A stretch of DNA of 16,095 nucleotides, from positions 1 through 16,095 of the forward strand of contig URLQ01000058.1 in NCBI GenBank assembly GCA_900548745.1. Direction: 5' to 3'. The position numbers and the translations under genes are program-made. Source of the DNA: an uncultured Prevotella sp. GTDB taxonomy: Bacteria; Bacteroidota; Bacteroidia; Bacteroidales; Bacteroidaceae. The notes under the pieces were generated by a model, which saw only the letters and a program-made list of their open reading frames with translations, did no database searches and had not been told where the DNA came from. Shown in pieces: positions 1 through 7,092 of this stretch; the first letter of the stretch is position 1, and every line of letters starts with the position of its first letter.

Positions 1-356
1 CAGCCGATACCGTCGTCAGCGCCAAGCGTTGTACCTTTAGCCTTCATCCATTCGCCGTCAACATAAGTCTCAATCGGGTCTTTTGCAAAATCGATGTCCA
101 CGTCAACGAGTTTCTCGCATACCATATCCATGTGGCTCTGCAAGATGATGGTCTCTCTGTCTTCATATCCCTTTGTGGCAGGTTTGCGTATAATCACGTT
201 ACCTGTTTTGTCGACCACGGTTTCAAGGTTTCTTGACTCTCCGAATTCCTTTAAGAACTCAATCATTTTCTCCTCGTGCTTTGAAGGACGGGGAATCTTG
301 TTTACTTTGGCAAACTGCTCAAAGACGCAAGCTGGTTTCAATTCGCTTTTGTTCAT
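1..356 (-). CDS. pepD: Aminoacyl-histidine dipeptidase (M20 family), N-terminal part, cut by the window edge
   Basis: This is the 5' end of a cytosolic metallodipeptidase (beta-Ala-His dipeptidase / peptidase D type) that cleaves Xaa-His and other short peptides. 118 complete codons are visible, against roughly 480 residues for the family, so the catalytic domain continues outside the window. The ATG at 354-356 begins MNKSELKPACVFEQFAKVNK. The M20 signature SHMDMVCEK is at residues 74-82; its H75 is the expected first metal ligand and D77 the adjacent conserved Asp. GADDGIG at 112-118 carries the bridging metal-ligand Asp. There is no signal peptide, as expected for a cytosolic enzyme. A Bacteroidetes-type promoter lies about 95 nt upstream (451-483). 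The gene is divergent from the Skp-like lipoprotein gene. Family assignment is confident; exact substrate range is known only for the family. Confidence 0.93.
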   Translation of the reverse strand, partial: MNKSELKPACVFEQFAKVNKIPRPSKHEEKMIEFLKEFGESRNLETVVDKTGNVIIRKPATKGYEDRETIILQSHMDMVCEKLVDVDIDFAKDPIETYVDGEWMKAKGTTLGADDGIG

Positions 357-450
357 AATATTATTTGGTTTATGAAAATTGTTCTTTATAGCATTGTGGT
401 AAGCCCATCTGCCGGCAGTTTCAAGCTTGGAGGCAAGGCTTAATCGGCTG

Positions 451-483
451 CAAATATACAACATTATTGTTCGAATAGCCAAA
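451..483 (-). promoter_or_regulatory. Bacteroidetes-type promoter for pepD
   Basis: On the minus strand, TTTG (483 to 480) is followed after 21 nt by TATATTTG (458 to 451), matching the TTTG / TAnnTTTG consensus of the Bacteroidetes primary sigma factor. Transcription would start near 445, giving a leader of about 90 nt. That leader holds the 10-bp palindrome CTGCCGGCAG (409-418), nested inside TAAGCC (400-405) / GGCTTA (437-442), so it may fold. Confidence 0.6.
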
Positions 484-890
484 AAATAAGGTAAAATAAT
501 TATAAAGTCGCAGTCTTTGTGCGGTAACGGTTAGTGTAAGCCCGTTCGTCAGCCCCTGTTCGTCGTTATACAAAAGGCGATAGAGTCGGGGAAGAGCAAT
601 GATGTAAACAACGAAAAGCGTAGAAAATATAATATGTCTACTTATATAGAATATCAAATGCGGAGAATAAATTGTTACGAAACCATGAATTGTTTAAATA
701 TAGACCTTATTTATACAAATAAAGGTTTTGCGTAATAAAATAAAGCCTTTATTTATATAAACAAAAGCTGTATTTTAATTTTTTCCTGTGGTTTATTCTG
801 TTTTTTAATAAATATAATAATGTTTTGTTCCGCGAGTTAAGTATTGCTCTTTGACTGCAGGATAATGTTTGCATGCTTATGGAATACAGG

Positions 891-921
891 TTGTGGGCAA
901 AAAATGTAGAGAATAATTTTG
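891..921 (+). promoter_or_regulatory. Upstream promoter (P1) of the Skp-like gene
   Basis: TTG at 891-893, then 20 nt, then TAATTTTG at 914-921, fits the Bacteroidetes -33/-7 pattern. Its -7 box doubles as the -33 region of the next promoter. It would give a leader of roughly 105 nt. Confidence 0.45.
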
Positions 922-948
922 TCGGCATGACTATTTTCATTACCTTTG
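917..948 (+). promoter_or_regulatory. Main promoter (P2) of the Skp-like gene
   Basis: TTTTG at 917-921, a 19-nt spacer, then TACCTTTG at 941-948 followed by C, is a near-perfect Bacteroidetes promoter. The predicted leader is about 80 nt. Confidence 0.7.
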
Positions 949-1033
949 CAATCGGTTTGTCTGTGGCTTTGCAAAGGAATATTTGCGGTTTGCAGACTTG
1001 GAAATATAAATTAACAGAAAAAACAAATTAAAG

Positions 1034-1630
1034 ATGAACAAGAATATGTTTCGTGCGATGTCTGCCTTGGCAGTTGCTGCTGTGGCATTTGCATCTTGCA
1101 ACAATGAGGCAAAGAAGGTAGACGAGAAGGCACAGGCTCCGGCAGCACAGACGGGAGCAATGAAGATAGCTTACGTAGAGGTAGACTCAATCATGTCGCA
1201 GTATAAGTTCTGCAAGGAGTATTCTCTGATTCTTCAGAAGAAGAGCCAGAACATAGAGAATACTCTCGCACAGAAGCAGCGCTCGCTTCAGGCGGCAGCA
1301 GCTAAGTTCCAGCAGGACGTACAGAGCAACAAATACACCCAGCAGCAGGCAGAAGCCGTTCAGGCAGGATTGCAGAAGCAGGGTGCCGACCTGCAGGCTT
1401 TGCAGCAGAGACTCGGCTCTGAGTTCCAGAACGAGACCAACAGCTTCAACGCAGCATTGCGCGATAGCATTCAGCATTATCTCGCTGCATACAACAAGGA
1501 CAAGAAATATTCTCTTATCATCAGCAAGGCTGGCGACAATATCCTCTATGCTGACAAGGCGTACGACATTACAAATGAGGTTATTGCCGGCTTGAACAAG
1601 GCTTACAAGTCAGCTCCTGCAAAGAAATAA
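1034..1630 (+). CDS. OmpH/Skp-family periplasmic chaperone-like lipoprotein
   Basis: A 198-residue exported protein of the Skp/OmpH type. This family escorts outer-membrane proteins through the periplasm. The N-terminus has a basic, hydrophobic signal ending in the lipobox-like AFAS-C, with the lipidation Cys at residue 22, so it is predicted to be membrane-anchored rather than soluble like E. coli Skp. A short Ala/Lys linker (about 23-42) follows. The family start is IAYVEVDSIMSQYK (45-58), then a long Gln/Ala-rich coiled coil (about 60-135) that would form the tentacle helices, then the returning strand YSLIISKAGDNILYAD (159-174). The ATG at 1034 is 80-105 nt downstream of two promoters. 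Several Skp-like paralogues per genome are usual in Bacteroidetes, so a specific skp symbol is not given. Confidence 0.88.
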   Translation: MNKNMFRAMSALAVAAVAFASCNNEAKKVDEKAQAPAAQTGAMKIAYVEVDSIMSQYKFCKEYSLILQKKSQNIENTLAQKQRSLQAAAAKFQQDVQSNKYTQQQAEAVQAGLQKQGADLQALQQRLGSEFQNETNSFNAALRDSIQHYLAAYNKDKKYSLIISKAGDNILYADKAYDITNEVIAGLNKAYKSAPAKK

Positions 1631-1769
1631 ATTAAAAGAAACGGGAAGTTTCAAGGCTTTGCCTGTCTTCTGGGAGAGTATGCCATAAGGAGGAAAGCCG
1701 TAAAAAATGTAAAACAAGACAAGGAAGATAGGCTGAGGGGACAACATCATTCCGCTCCGGACTCCAGCA

Positions 1770-1788
1770 GACATCTTTCAGAGATGTC
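1770..1788 (+). other. Short hairpin in the spacer after the Skp-like gene
   Basis: GACATCT (1770-1776) and AGATGTC (1782-1788) form a perfect 7-bp stem with a 5-nt loop. No U tract follows, so it is not a terminator by itself. It lies 37 nt before the terminator-like hairpin at 1826-1854 and could act with it as an RNA leader or trailer structure. Confidence 0.4.
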
Positions 1789-1825
1789 ATAGCATCAGGA
1801 TTCATCATCTTCCGCAAGATATTAG

Positions 1826-1857
1826 GGCTTCACCGCAAACCATGCGATGAAGCCTTT
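1826..1857 (+). terminator. Terminator-like hairpin between the Skp-like gene and the oxidoreductase
   Basis: GGCTTCA (1826-1832) pairs with TGAAGCC (1848-1854). An inner CGC/GCG extension sits above one mismatch, with a 7-nt loop. TTTCTGTT follows. It most likely ends the Skp-like transcript. It also lies only 26 nt before the next start codon, and no clear promoter is visible for that gene, so partial read-through or attenuation is possible. Confidence 0.6.
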
Positions 1858-1882
1858 CTGTTATTAAAAACATCTTCAAGCA

Positions 1883-3443
1883 ATGATAAAAGAACTGCAG
1901 ATAAGAGTGGCACCGCAAGTGGCGGCAACGGAACCATTACTGAAAAACTGGCTCGCCGACGAGTGCGCCATTGATGCACGCACCATCACTTCCGTAAGAA
2001 TACTGAAAAGGAGCGTGGATGCGCGACAGAGAAACATCTTCATAAACCTGAAGGTAAGAGTGTATGTCAATGAGCAGCCTGCCGACGACGAGTACCAGCA
2101 TACTGAATATCAGAATGTTGAGGGACGACCCGAGGTGATTGTAGTGGGTGCCGGACCAGGCGGACTCTTTGCTGCTTTACGACTCATTGAGAGAGGACTG
2201 CGCCCTATCGTAGTGGAGCGCGGAAAGAACGTGAGAGACAGAAAGCGCGACCTCTCGCTCATCACGAAGACGCAGCAGGTTGACCCGGAGAGCAACTATT
2301 GCTTCGGCGAAGGCGGTGCCGGTGCGTATTCCGACGGAAAGCTCTATACAAGGAGCAAGAAACGCGGAGATACGGAGAAGATTCTTAATGTGTTCTGCCA
2401 GCACGGAGCATCGACAGCCATTCTTGCCGATGCACATCCGCATATCGGTACCGATAAGTTGCCTGCCGTAATAGAGGCGATGAGGAATACCATCATTGAA
2501 TGTGGCGGCGAAGTACATTTCCAGACCAAGATGACAGCCCTTGTTCTCGACGGCAGAAAGGTGCATAGAGGCTGTGGAGCAGGAGAGTGGGGCGGAGCGC
2601 ACCTTCCGCGGACCGGTAATCCTTGCCACGGGCCATTCGGCACGCGATGTCTACCGCTATCTTCATTCCGCAGGAGTGGAGCTTGAGGCTAAGGGCATTG
2701 CGGTGGGTGTGAGACTTGAGCATCCGGCGCAGCTGATAGACCAGATACAGTACCACAGCAAGCAGGGCAGAGGCAAGTATCTGCCGACGGCAGAGTACAG
2801 CTTCGTGACGCAGGTTGACGGCAGAGGAGTTTATTCCTTCTGCATGTGTCCGGGCGGCTTCGTCATTCCTGCCGCTACCGACAAGCAGCAGATTGTGGTG
2901 AACGGCATGAGTCCGAGCAACCGAGGCACGCAATGGTCGAACAGCGGCATGGTGGTTGAGGTGCGCCCCGAAGATATAGAAGGCGACAACGTGTTGAAGA
3001 TGATGGACTTCCAGGAGAGACTTGAACACGACTGCTGGATAAACGGCAACATGAAGCAGACGGCACCGGCACAGAGAATGGCGGACTTCGTAAACTCCAA
3101 GCTGAGCTACGACCTGCCGAAAGTGTCGTATGCGCCGGGAGTAATATCCAGTCCGCTGCATTTCTGGATGCCGGATATGGTGAGCCGCAGACTGCAACAG
3201 GGCTTCCGCAAGTTCGGAAGCATGAGCCATGGCTTCCTTACAAACGAGGCTGTTCTGATAGCTATGGAGACGAGAACTTCCTCACCTCTGAGAATAGTGC
3301 GCGACAGGGAGACACTGCAACATGTTGGAGTGGAGGGACTCTTCCCTTGCGGCGAAGGCGCCGGCTATGCCGGAGGCATCGTGTCGGCAGGAGTAGACGG
3401 CGAAAGATGCGCCGATGCCGCAGCGGAATATATTGCCGGATAA
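1883..3443 (+). pseudogene. FAD-dependent oxidoreductase (COG2509-like), disrupted by a single-base frameshift
   Basis: Together the two frames give an uncharacterised FAD-dependent dehydrogenase of about 519 residues, a full-length family member. The N-terminal small domain (1-80) precedes the Rossmann FAD site VIVVGAGPGG (85-94). FGEGGAGAYSDGKLYTR (141-157), ILATGHSARDVY and the C-terminal FAD-binding GEGAGYAGGIVSAG follow. Frame 1 reads correctly to GRKV (codon GTG at 2561-2563). It then runs out of frame to a TGA at 2684-2686. Skipping C2564 restores IEAVEQESGAERTFRGPVILATGHS through to the TAA at 3443. So one extra base accounts for the break. No homopolymer run is present there to suggest a typical sequencing error. 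Both halves are otherwise intact, so the lesion is recent, an assembly error or, less likely, a recoding site. The substrate is unknown. Confidence 0.88.
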
Positions 3444-3452
3444 AAGGCAATA
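3431..3452 (+). other. Hairpin overlapping the oxidoreductase stop codon
   Basis: TATTGCC (3431-3437) and GGCAATA (3446-3452) can form a 7-bp stem with an 8-nt loop spanning the TAA. No T run follows, so termination here is uncertain. Confidence 0.3.
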
Positions 3453-3539
3453 AGTGGGCTGCTTGTGGACTATAGTATTGATTTCATAAATCATAATCGG
3501 CTATGGGTGGCGAAATGGGGCGTTTTTTAGAGTAAAGTC

Positions 3540-3570
3540 TTGGGTAAATGGCTAATTTTTAGTACTTTTG
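3540..3570 (+). promoter_or_regulatory. Bacteroidetes-type promoter for pheT
   Basis: TTG at 3540-3542, a 20-nt spacer, then TACTTTTG at 3563-3570 followed by C, matches the TTG / TAnnTTTG consensus. It sits about 38 nt before the pheT ATG and predicts a leader of roughly 30 nt, too short for a T-box. Confidence 0.7.
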
Positions 3571-3608
3571 CGCCCGACTGAATGTAGAAATTGTAAAAAT
3601 ACATTATA

Positions 3609-6071
3609 ATGAATATATCTTATAAATGGTTGAAGGAGTATGTTGATTTCAACTTGACTCCTCAGGAAGTATGCGACGCCCTTACTTCAGAAGGTCTTGA
3701 GGTAGACGCTCTGGAGGAGGTTCAGAGCATAAAAGGCGGTCTGAAAGGTTTGTATGTGGGAAAGGTTCTCACTTGTGAACTCCATCCTAATTCAGACCAT
3801 CTCCACGTGACGACAGTAGATTTGGGCAAGGAAGAGCCCTCACAGATAGTATGCGGAGCACCGAATGTGGCTGCCGGACAGAAGGTTATTGTGGCTGACT
3901 TGGGCTGCGTGCTTTACGATGGCGACAAGGAGTTTGTCATAAAGAAGTCAAAGCTTCGTGGAGTGGAGAGCTTCGGAATGATTTGTGCTGAAGACGAAAT
4001 CGGCGTAGGCACAAGCCACGACGGAATCATCGTTCTTCCGGAAGATGCCAAGGTGGGCACTCCGGCAGCAGAATACTATAACCTGGAGAGCGACTGGCTC
4101 ATCGAGATAGACATTACGGCAAACCGTGCTGACGCCCTTTCACACTGGGGAGTGGCACGCGACCTGTATGCATGGCTGAAGCGCAACGGATATGAGACAA
4201 GTCTTCATCGTCCGAACTGCGATGCCTTTGCCGTTGACAACAACGACCTGCCTATCGACGTAGACCTCGTTTGCCATGACGCCTGCAAGCGTTATGCCTG
4301 TGTGAGCCTTACGGGATGCGAAGTGAAGGAAAGTCCGGAGTGGCTGCAGGAGAAGCTGAACGTTATCGGTTTTCGTCCTATCAACAACATCGTTGACATT
4401 ACCAACTATATCATGATGGCTTACGGACAGCCTCTGCATTGCTTTGATGCTGACATGGTGAAGGGTCACAAGATTGTTGTGAAGACCATGCCGGAGGGTA
4501 CACCTTTCGTTACTCTCGACGGCGAGGAGCACAAGCTTAGCGAGAAGGATCTTGCCATCTGCAACGAAGAAGACCCAATGTGTATTGCCGGTGTGTTCGG
4601 CGGAAAGGGTAGCGGCACATACGATTCTACGGTGAATGTAGTGCTGGAGAGTGCGTATTTCCATCCTACATGGATTCGCAAGAGCGCACGCCGCCACGGA
4701 CTGAGCACCGACGCTTCGTTCCGCTTTGAGAGAGGTATCGACCCTAACGGTACTATCTATGCCTTGAAGCAGGCAGCGCTGATGGCGAAGGAACTTGCCG
4801 GAGCCAAGGTGTCGATGGAGATAAAGGATGTTTATCCGGAACCTATCGAAGACGCAAAAGTATCTCTGAAATATGATTATGTGACAGGTCTCATCGGAAA
4901 GGAAATCCCTGTAGACATGATAAAGAGCATCGTGGAGTCATTAGAGATGAAGATTCTTGCAGAGGATGCAGAGGGTCTTGAGCTGCAGGTTCCGGCTTAT
5001 CGCGTGGACGTTCAGCGTCCTTGCGATGTGGTTGAGGATATCCTTCGTGTGTACGGATATAACAATGTGGAGATACCGACACAGCTGAAAAGCTCTCTTG
5101 TAATAAAGGGTGAGGATGACATTAAGCATAAGCTGGAAAATCTTGTAGGTGAGCAACTTGTTGGTTGTGGCTTCAATGAAATATTGAACAACTCTCTTAC
5201 CAAGGCTGCCTATTATGACAACCTTAACTGTTATCACGCCGACAACCTGGTAAGGATAATGAATCCGCTGAGCTCCGACCTTAATGTTATGCGCGAGACT
5301 CTGCTCTTCGGAGGTCTTGAGAGCCTTGAACACAACATCAAGCGCAAGAATCCTAACCTGCATTTCTTTGAGTTCGGAAACATCTATCACTTCAACAAGG
5401 AGAAACATTCCGATGAGAATCCGCATGCAGCATACACAGAGGAGTATCATCTCGGACTCTGGCTTACAGGAAAACGCGTTAGCGGCAGCTGGATTCATCA
5501 GGATGAAGACACTTCTTTCTTTGAACTGAAGGCTTATGTGATGAACATCCTTCGCAGAATAGGCTTGCCGTTCGGAGCTGTAGTGTTCAAGAAGAGCGAC
5601 AACGACATATTCTCTTCTGCCATAGCAATAGAAAACCGTGGTGGCAAGGTGTTGGCAGAACTCGGCATCGTATGCAAGAAGCAGCTGAAGGCTTTCGGCA
5701 TAGAGACTCCTGTATATTATGCGGAGCTCAACTGGACGGCACTTATGAAGGCTATAAAGAAAGCCAAATTCAGTTTCAAGGAAATAAGCAAGTTCCCGCC
5801 GGTAAGCCGCGACCTCGCATTGCTCGTTGACAACAACGTGGAGTTTGCCGAGATAGAAAAGATTGCCTATATGACAGAGAAGAAGATATTGAAGAAGGTA
5901 GAGCTCTTTGATGTTTACGAAGGAAAGAATCTGCCGGAGGGCAAGAAGAGCTATGCCGTTAACTTCATTCTCCAGGACGAGGAGAAGACTCTGACAGAGA
6001 AGCATATCGAGGCTGTGATGAGCAAGCTCATAACAAACATAAAGAAACAGCTCGGTGCAGAGCTGAGATAA
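3609..6071 (+). CDS. pheT: Phenylalanine--tRNA ligase beta subunit
   Basis: The 820-residue beta subunit of the cytosolic alpha2-beta2 PheRS, which charges tRNA-Phe with phenylalanine using ATP; this length is normal for Bacteroidetes. The N-terminus MNISYKWLKEYVDF is typical. An EMAP/OB tRNA-binding domain covers about 45-155 (LYVGKVLTCELHPNSDHLHV). The B3/B4 editing region is about 215-390 (NNIVDITNYIMMAYGQPLHCFD; later ESAYFHPTWIRKSARRHGLSTDASFRFERG). B5 is about 405-485 (PAYRVDVQRPCDVVEDILRVYGY), then the catalytic-like core. The FDX-ACB anticodon-binding domain is about 725-819 (FKEISKFPPVSRDLALLVD). pheS is not adjacent, which is common in this phylum. It has its own promoter at 3540-3570, and yebC follows after a 98-nt gap. 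Confidence 0.97.
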   Translation: MNISYKWLKEYVDFNLTPQEVCDALTSEGLEVDALEEVQSIKGGLKGLYVGKVLTCELHPNSDHLHVTTVDLGKEEPSQIVCGAPNVAAGQKVIVADLGCVLYDGDKEFVIKKSKLRGVESFGMICAEDEIGVGTSHDGIIVLPEDAKVGTPAAEYYNLESDWLIEIDITANRADALSHWGVARDLYAWLKRNGYETSLHRPNCDAFAVDNNDLPIDVDLVCHDACKRYACVSLTGCEVKESPEWLQEKLNVIGFRPINNIVDITNYIMMAYGQPLHCFDADMVKGHKIVVKTMPEGTPFVTLDGEEHKLSEKDLAICNEEDPMCIAGVFGGKGSGTYDSTVNVVLESAYFHPTWIRKSARRHGLSTDASFRFERGIDPNGTIYALKQAALMAKELAGAKVSMEIKDVYPEPIEDAKVSLKYDYVTGLIGKEIPVDMIKSIVESLEMKILAEDAEGLELQVPAYRVDVQRPCDVVEDILRVYGYNNVEIPTQLKSSLVIKGEDDIKHKLENLVGEQLVGCGFNEILNNSLTKAAYYDNLNCYHADNLVRIMNPLSSDLNVMRETLLFGGLESLEHNIKRKNPNLHFFEFGNIYHFNKEKHSDENPHAAYTEEYHLGLWLTGKRVSGSWIHQDEDTSFFELKAYVMNILRRIGLPFGAVVFKKSDNDIFSSAIAIENRGGKVLAELGIVCKKQLKAFGIETPVYYAELNWTALMKAIKKAKFSFKEISKFPPVSRDLALLVDNNVEFAEIEKIAYMTEKKILKKVELFDVYEGKNLPEGKKSYAVNFILQDEEKTLTEKHIEAVMSKLITNIKKQLGAELR

Positions 6072-6082
6072 CAAGACAATAT

Positions 6083-6116
6083 AGGGAATAAGTGCTTCTA
6101 CAGGCACTTGTTCTCT
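6083..6116 (+). terminator. Long hairpin between pheT and yebC, possible weak terminator or attenuator
   Basis: The arms at 6083-6095 and 6104-6116 pair over 13 positions, including two G-U wobbles, with core AAGTGC / GCACTT and an 8-nt loop. The following bases are AT-rich but lack a proper T run. No TAnnTTTG promoter is visible between this hairpin and yebC, so it may tune read-through from pheT or protect the mRNA end rather than stop all transcription. Confidence 0.5.
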
Positions 6117-6169
6117 AATTCATATTACGAAAAATCATAATAATAAAAATAAAATAAACAATTACTCCA

Positions 6170-6907
6170 ATGGGAAGAGCATTTGAATATCGCAAAGCGA
6201 CAAAGTTGAAGAGATGGGGTCATATGGCCCGTACATTTACAAAGATTGGTAAGCAGATTGCAATTGCAGTAAAGGCTGGTGGTCCGGATCCGGAGAACAA
6301 TCCTCACCTGAGAGCTATCATTCAGACAGCAAAGCGTGAGAACATGCCTAACGCCAATGTTGAGCGTGCCATCAAGAACGCAATGGGTAAAGACCAGAAG
6401 GACTTCAAGGAAGTAACTTACGAGGGATATGGCCCTCACGGAGTGGCTATCTTTGTGGATGCAGCTACCGACAACACCACACGTACCGTTGCCAATGTGC
6501 GTGCCGTATTCAACAAGTACGGCGGTAACCTCGGCACACAGGGTTCTCTTTCTTTCTTGTTCGACCAGAAGTGTGTGTTCACTTTCAAGAAGCTTGCTGA
6601 CCTTGATATGGACGACCTTATCCTTGAGTTCATCGACTACGGAGTAGAGGAAGATTACGACTTCGATGAGGAGACGAACGAGGTTACTATCTATGGCGAC
6701 CCAAAGAGCTTCAGCGACTTGCAGAAGCATCTTGAAGGTAAGGGATTAGAGATTACAGGTGCTGAGTTCACACGTATTCCTACTGACCTGAAAGACGTTA
6801 CAGCTGAGCAGCGTGAGACTATCGACAAGATGGTAGACATTCTTGAGGACGACGATGATGTTCAGAATGTTTATACAAACATGAAGCCTGCTGAAGACGC
6901 AGAGTAA
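6170..6907 (+). CDS. yebC: YebC/PmpR/TACO1-family protein
   Basis: A 245-residue cytosolic protein of the YebC family, the usual length. The family was first described as transcriptional regulators. More recent work links YebC and its mitochondrial homologue TACO1 to translation, relieving ribosome stalling at proline-rich stretches. The signature N-terminus MGRAFEYRKATKLKRWGHMARTF is followed by FTKIGKQIAIAVKAGGPDPENNPHLR, the YEGYGPHGVAIFVDAATDN segment (about 84-102), NKYGGNLGTQGSLSFLFDQ (about 114-132) and an acidic C-terminus. The start at 6170 is fixed by the conserved MGRAFE. No promoter is visible directly upstream, so it probably shares the pheT transcript despite the hairpin at 6083-6116. 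Pairing of two translation genes supports a translation role (inference). A strong terminator follows at 6928-6978. Confidence 0.95.
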   Translation: MGRAFEYRKATKLKRWGHMARTFTKIGKQIAIAVKAGGPDPENNPHLRAIIQTAKRENMPNANVERAIKNAMGKDQKDFKEVTYEGYGPHGVAIFVDAATDNTTRTVANVRAVFNKYGGNLGTQGSLSFLFDQKCVFTFKKLADLDMDDLILEFIDYGVEEDYDFDEETNEVTIYGDPKSFSDLQKHLEGKGLEITGAEFTRIPTDLKDVTAEQRETIDKMVDILEDDDDVQNVYTNMKPAEDAE

Positions 6908-6927
6908 TTCATCTTGCAATAAAGACT

Positions 6928-6978
6928 GCAATCCCCTCTTCCTGGATTATCCATAAGGAAGAGGGGATTGCCGGTTTT
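6928..6978 (+). terminator. Strong intrinsic terminator after yebC
   Basis: The arms at 6928-6942 (GCAATCCCCTCTTCC) and 6957-6971 form a perfect 15-bp, GC-rich stem with a 14-nt loop, followed closely by TTTT. It is the most stable hairpin in the window and ends the pheT-yebC transcript. Confidence 0.93.
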
Positions 6979-7017
6979 ATACTCCTTATTATTATTATAT
7001 TAAGGTGCAACAAATAT

Positions 7018-7057
7018 AAAAGGTTGAGTAAGCACATAGAGTCTTACCCAACCTTTT
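7018..7057 (-). terminator. Terminator of htpG, potentially bidirectional
   Basis: The arms at 7018-7032 (AAAAGGTTGAGTAAG) and 7043-7057 pair over 15 positions with one mismatch, and the loop is 10 nt. The stem begins with AAAA and ends with TTTT, so either strand gives a hairpin followed by U residues. On the minus strand it ends htpG; on the plus strand it backs up the yebC terminator. Confidence 0.85.
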
Positions 7058-7064
7058 CTGTTAA

Positions 7065-7088
7065 TATTATCAATACTGCTTATAGCAG
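7065..7088 (-). repeat. htpG-flanking hairpin repeat, downstream copy
   Basis: A 24-nt sequence matching 22 of 24 positions with 9174-9197 on the other side of htpG. It contains CTGCTTATAGCAG (7076-7088), a 4-bp stem with a 5-nt loop. On the htpG strand it begins 4 nt after the stop codon, between the gene and its terminator. Function unknown. Confidence 0.7.
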
Positions 7089-7092
7089 ACAA

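Larger units (their letters stand above)
357..1033. other. Long divergent intergenic region without a convincing gene
   Basis: These 677 bases between pepD and the Skp-like gene hold outward-facing promoters at each end. The middle is very AT-rich apart from a more GC-rich patch at about 510-590. An imperfect AT-rich inverted repeat lies at 705-725 (CCTTATTT / AAATAAAGG), with a related CCTTTATTTATATAAA sequence soon after, from about 746. Two minus-strand open frames (421-657, 749-940) have no recognisable protein features and overlap promoters, so I do not call them genes. I see no tRNA or known RNA motif. Confidence 0.6.

Noticed and set aside
386..394. Third copy of the htpG-flanking hairpin repeat in the pepD leader
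   Set aside because: Only TTATAGCAT (9 nt) matches; the 5' stem arm and the rest of the repeat are absent.
421..657. Minus-strand open frame of 78 codons upstream of pepD
   Set aside because: No recognisable domain, low-complexity composition, and it overlaps the predicted pepD promoter at 451-483.
749..940. Minus-strand open frame of 63 codons
   Set aside because: No recognisable features; it is antisense to the tandem promoters of the Skp-like gene and lies in very AT-rich DNA where chance frames occur.
1632..1817. Minus-strand open frame after the Skp-like gene
   Set aside because: No recognisable protein features; it overlaps the hairpin at 1770-1788 and no promoter is visible for it.
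2541..3443. Second half of the oxidoreductase as an independent gene starting at TTG 2541
   Set aside because: Its first eight codons before IEAVEQ are out of frame with the family, and it would lack the N-terminal FAD site. It is the rest of the frameshifted gene.
4941..6107. 388-codon open frame antisense to pheT
   Set aside because: It is a shadow of pheT codon usage, its translation resembles no family, and pheT covers almost the whole of it (to 6071).
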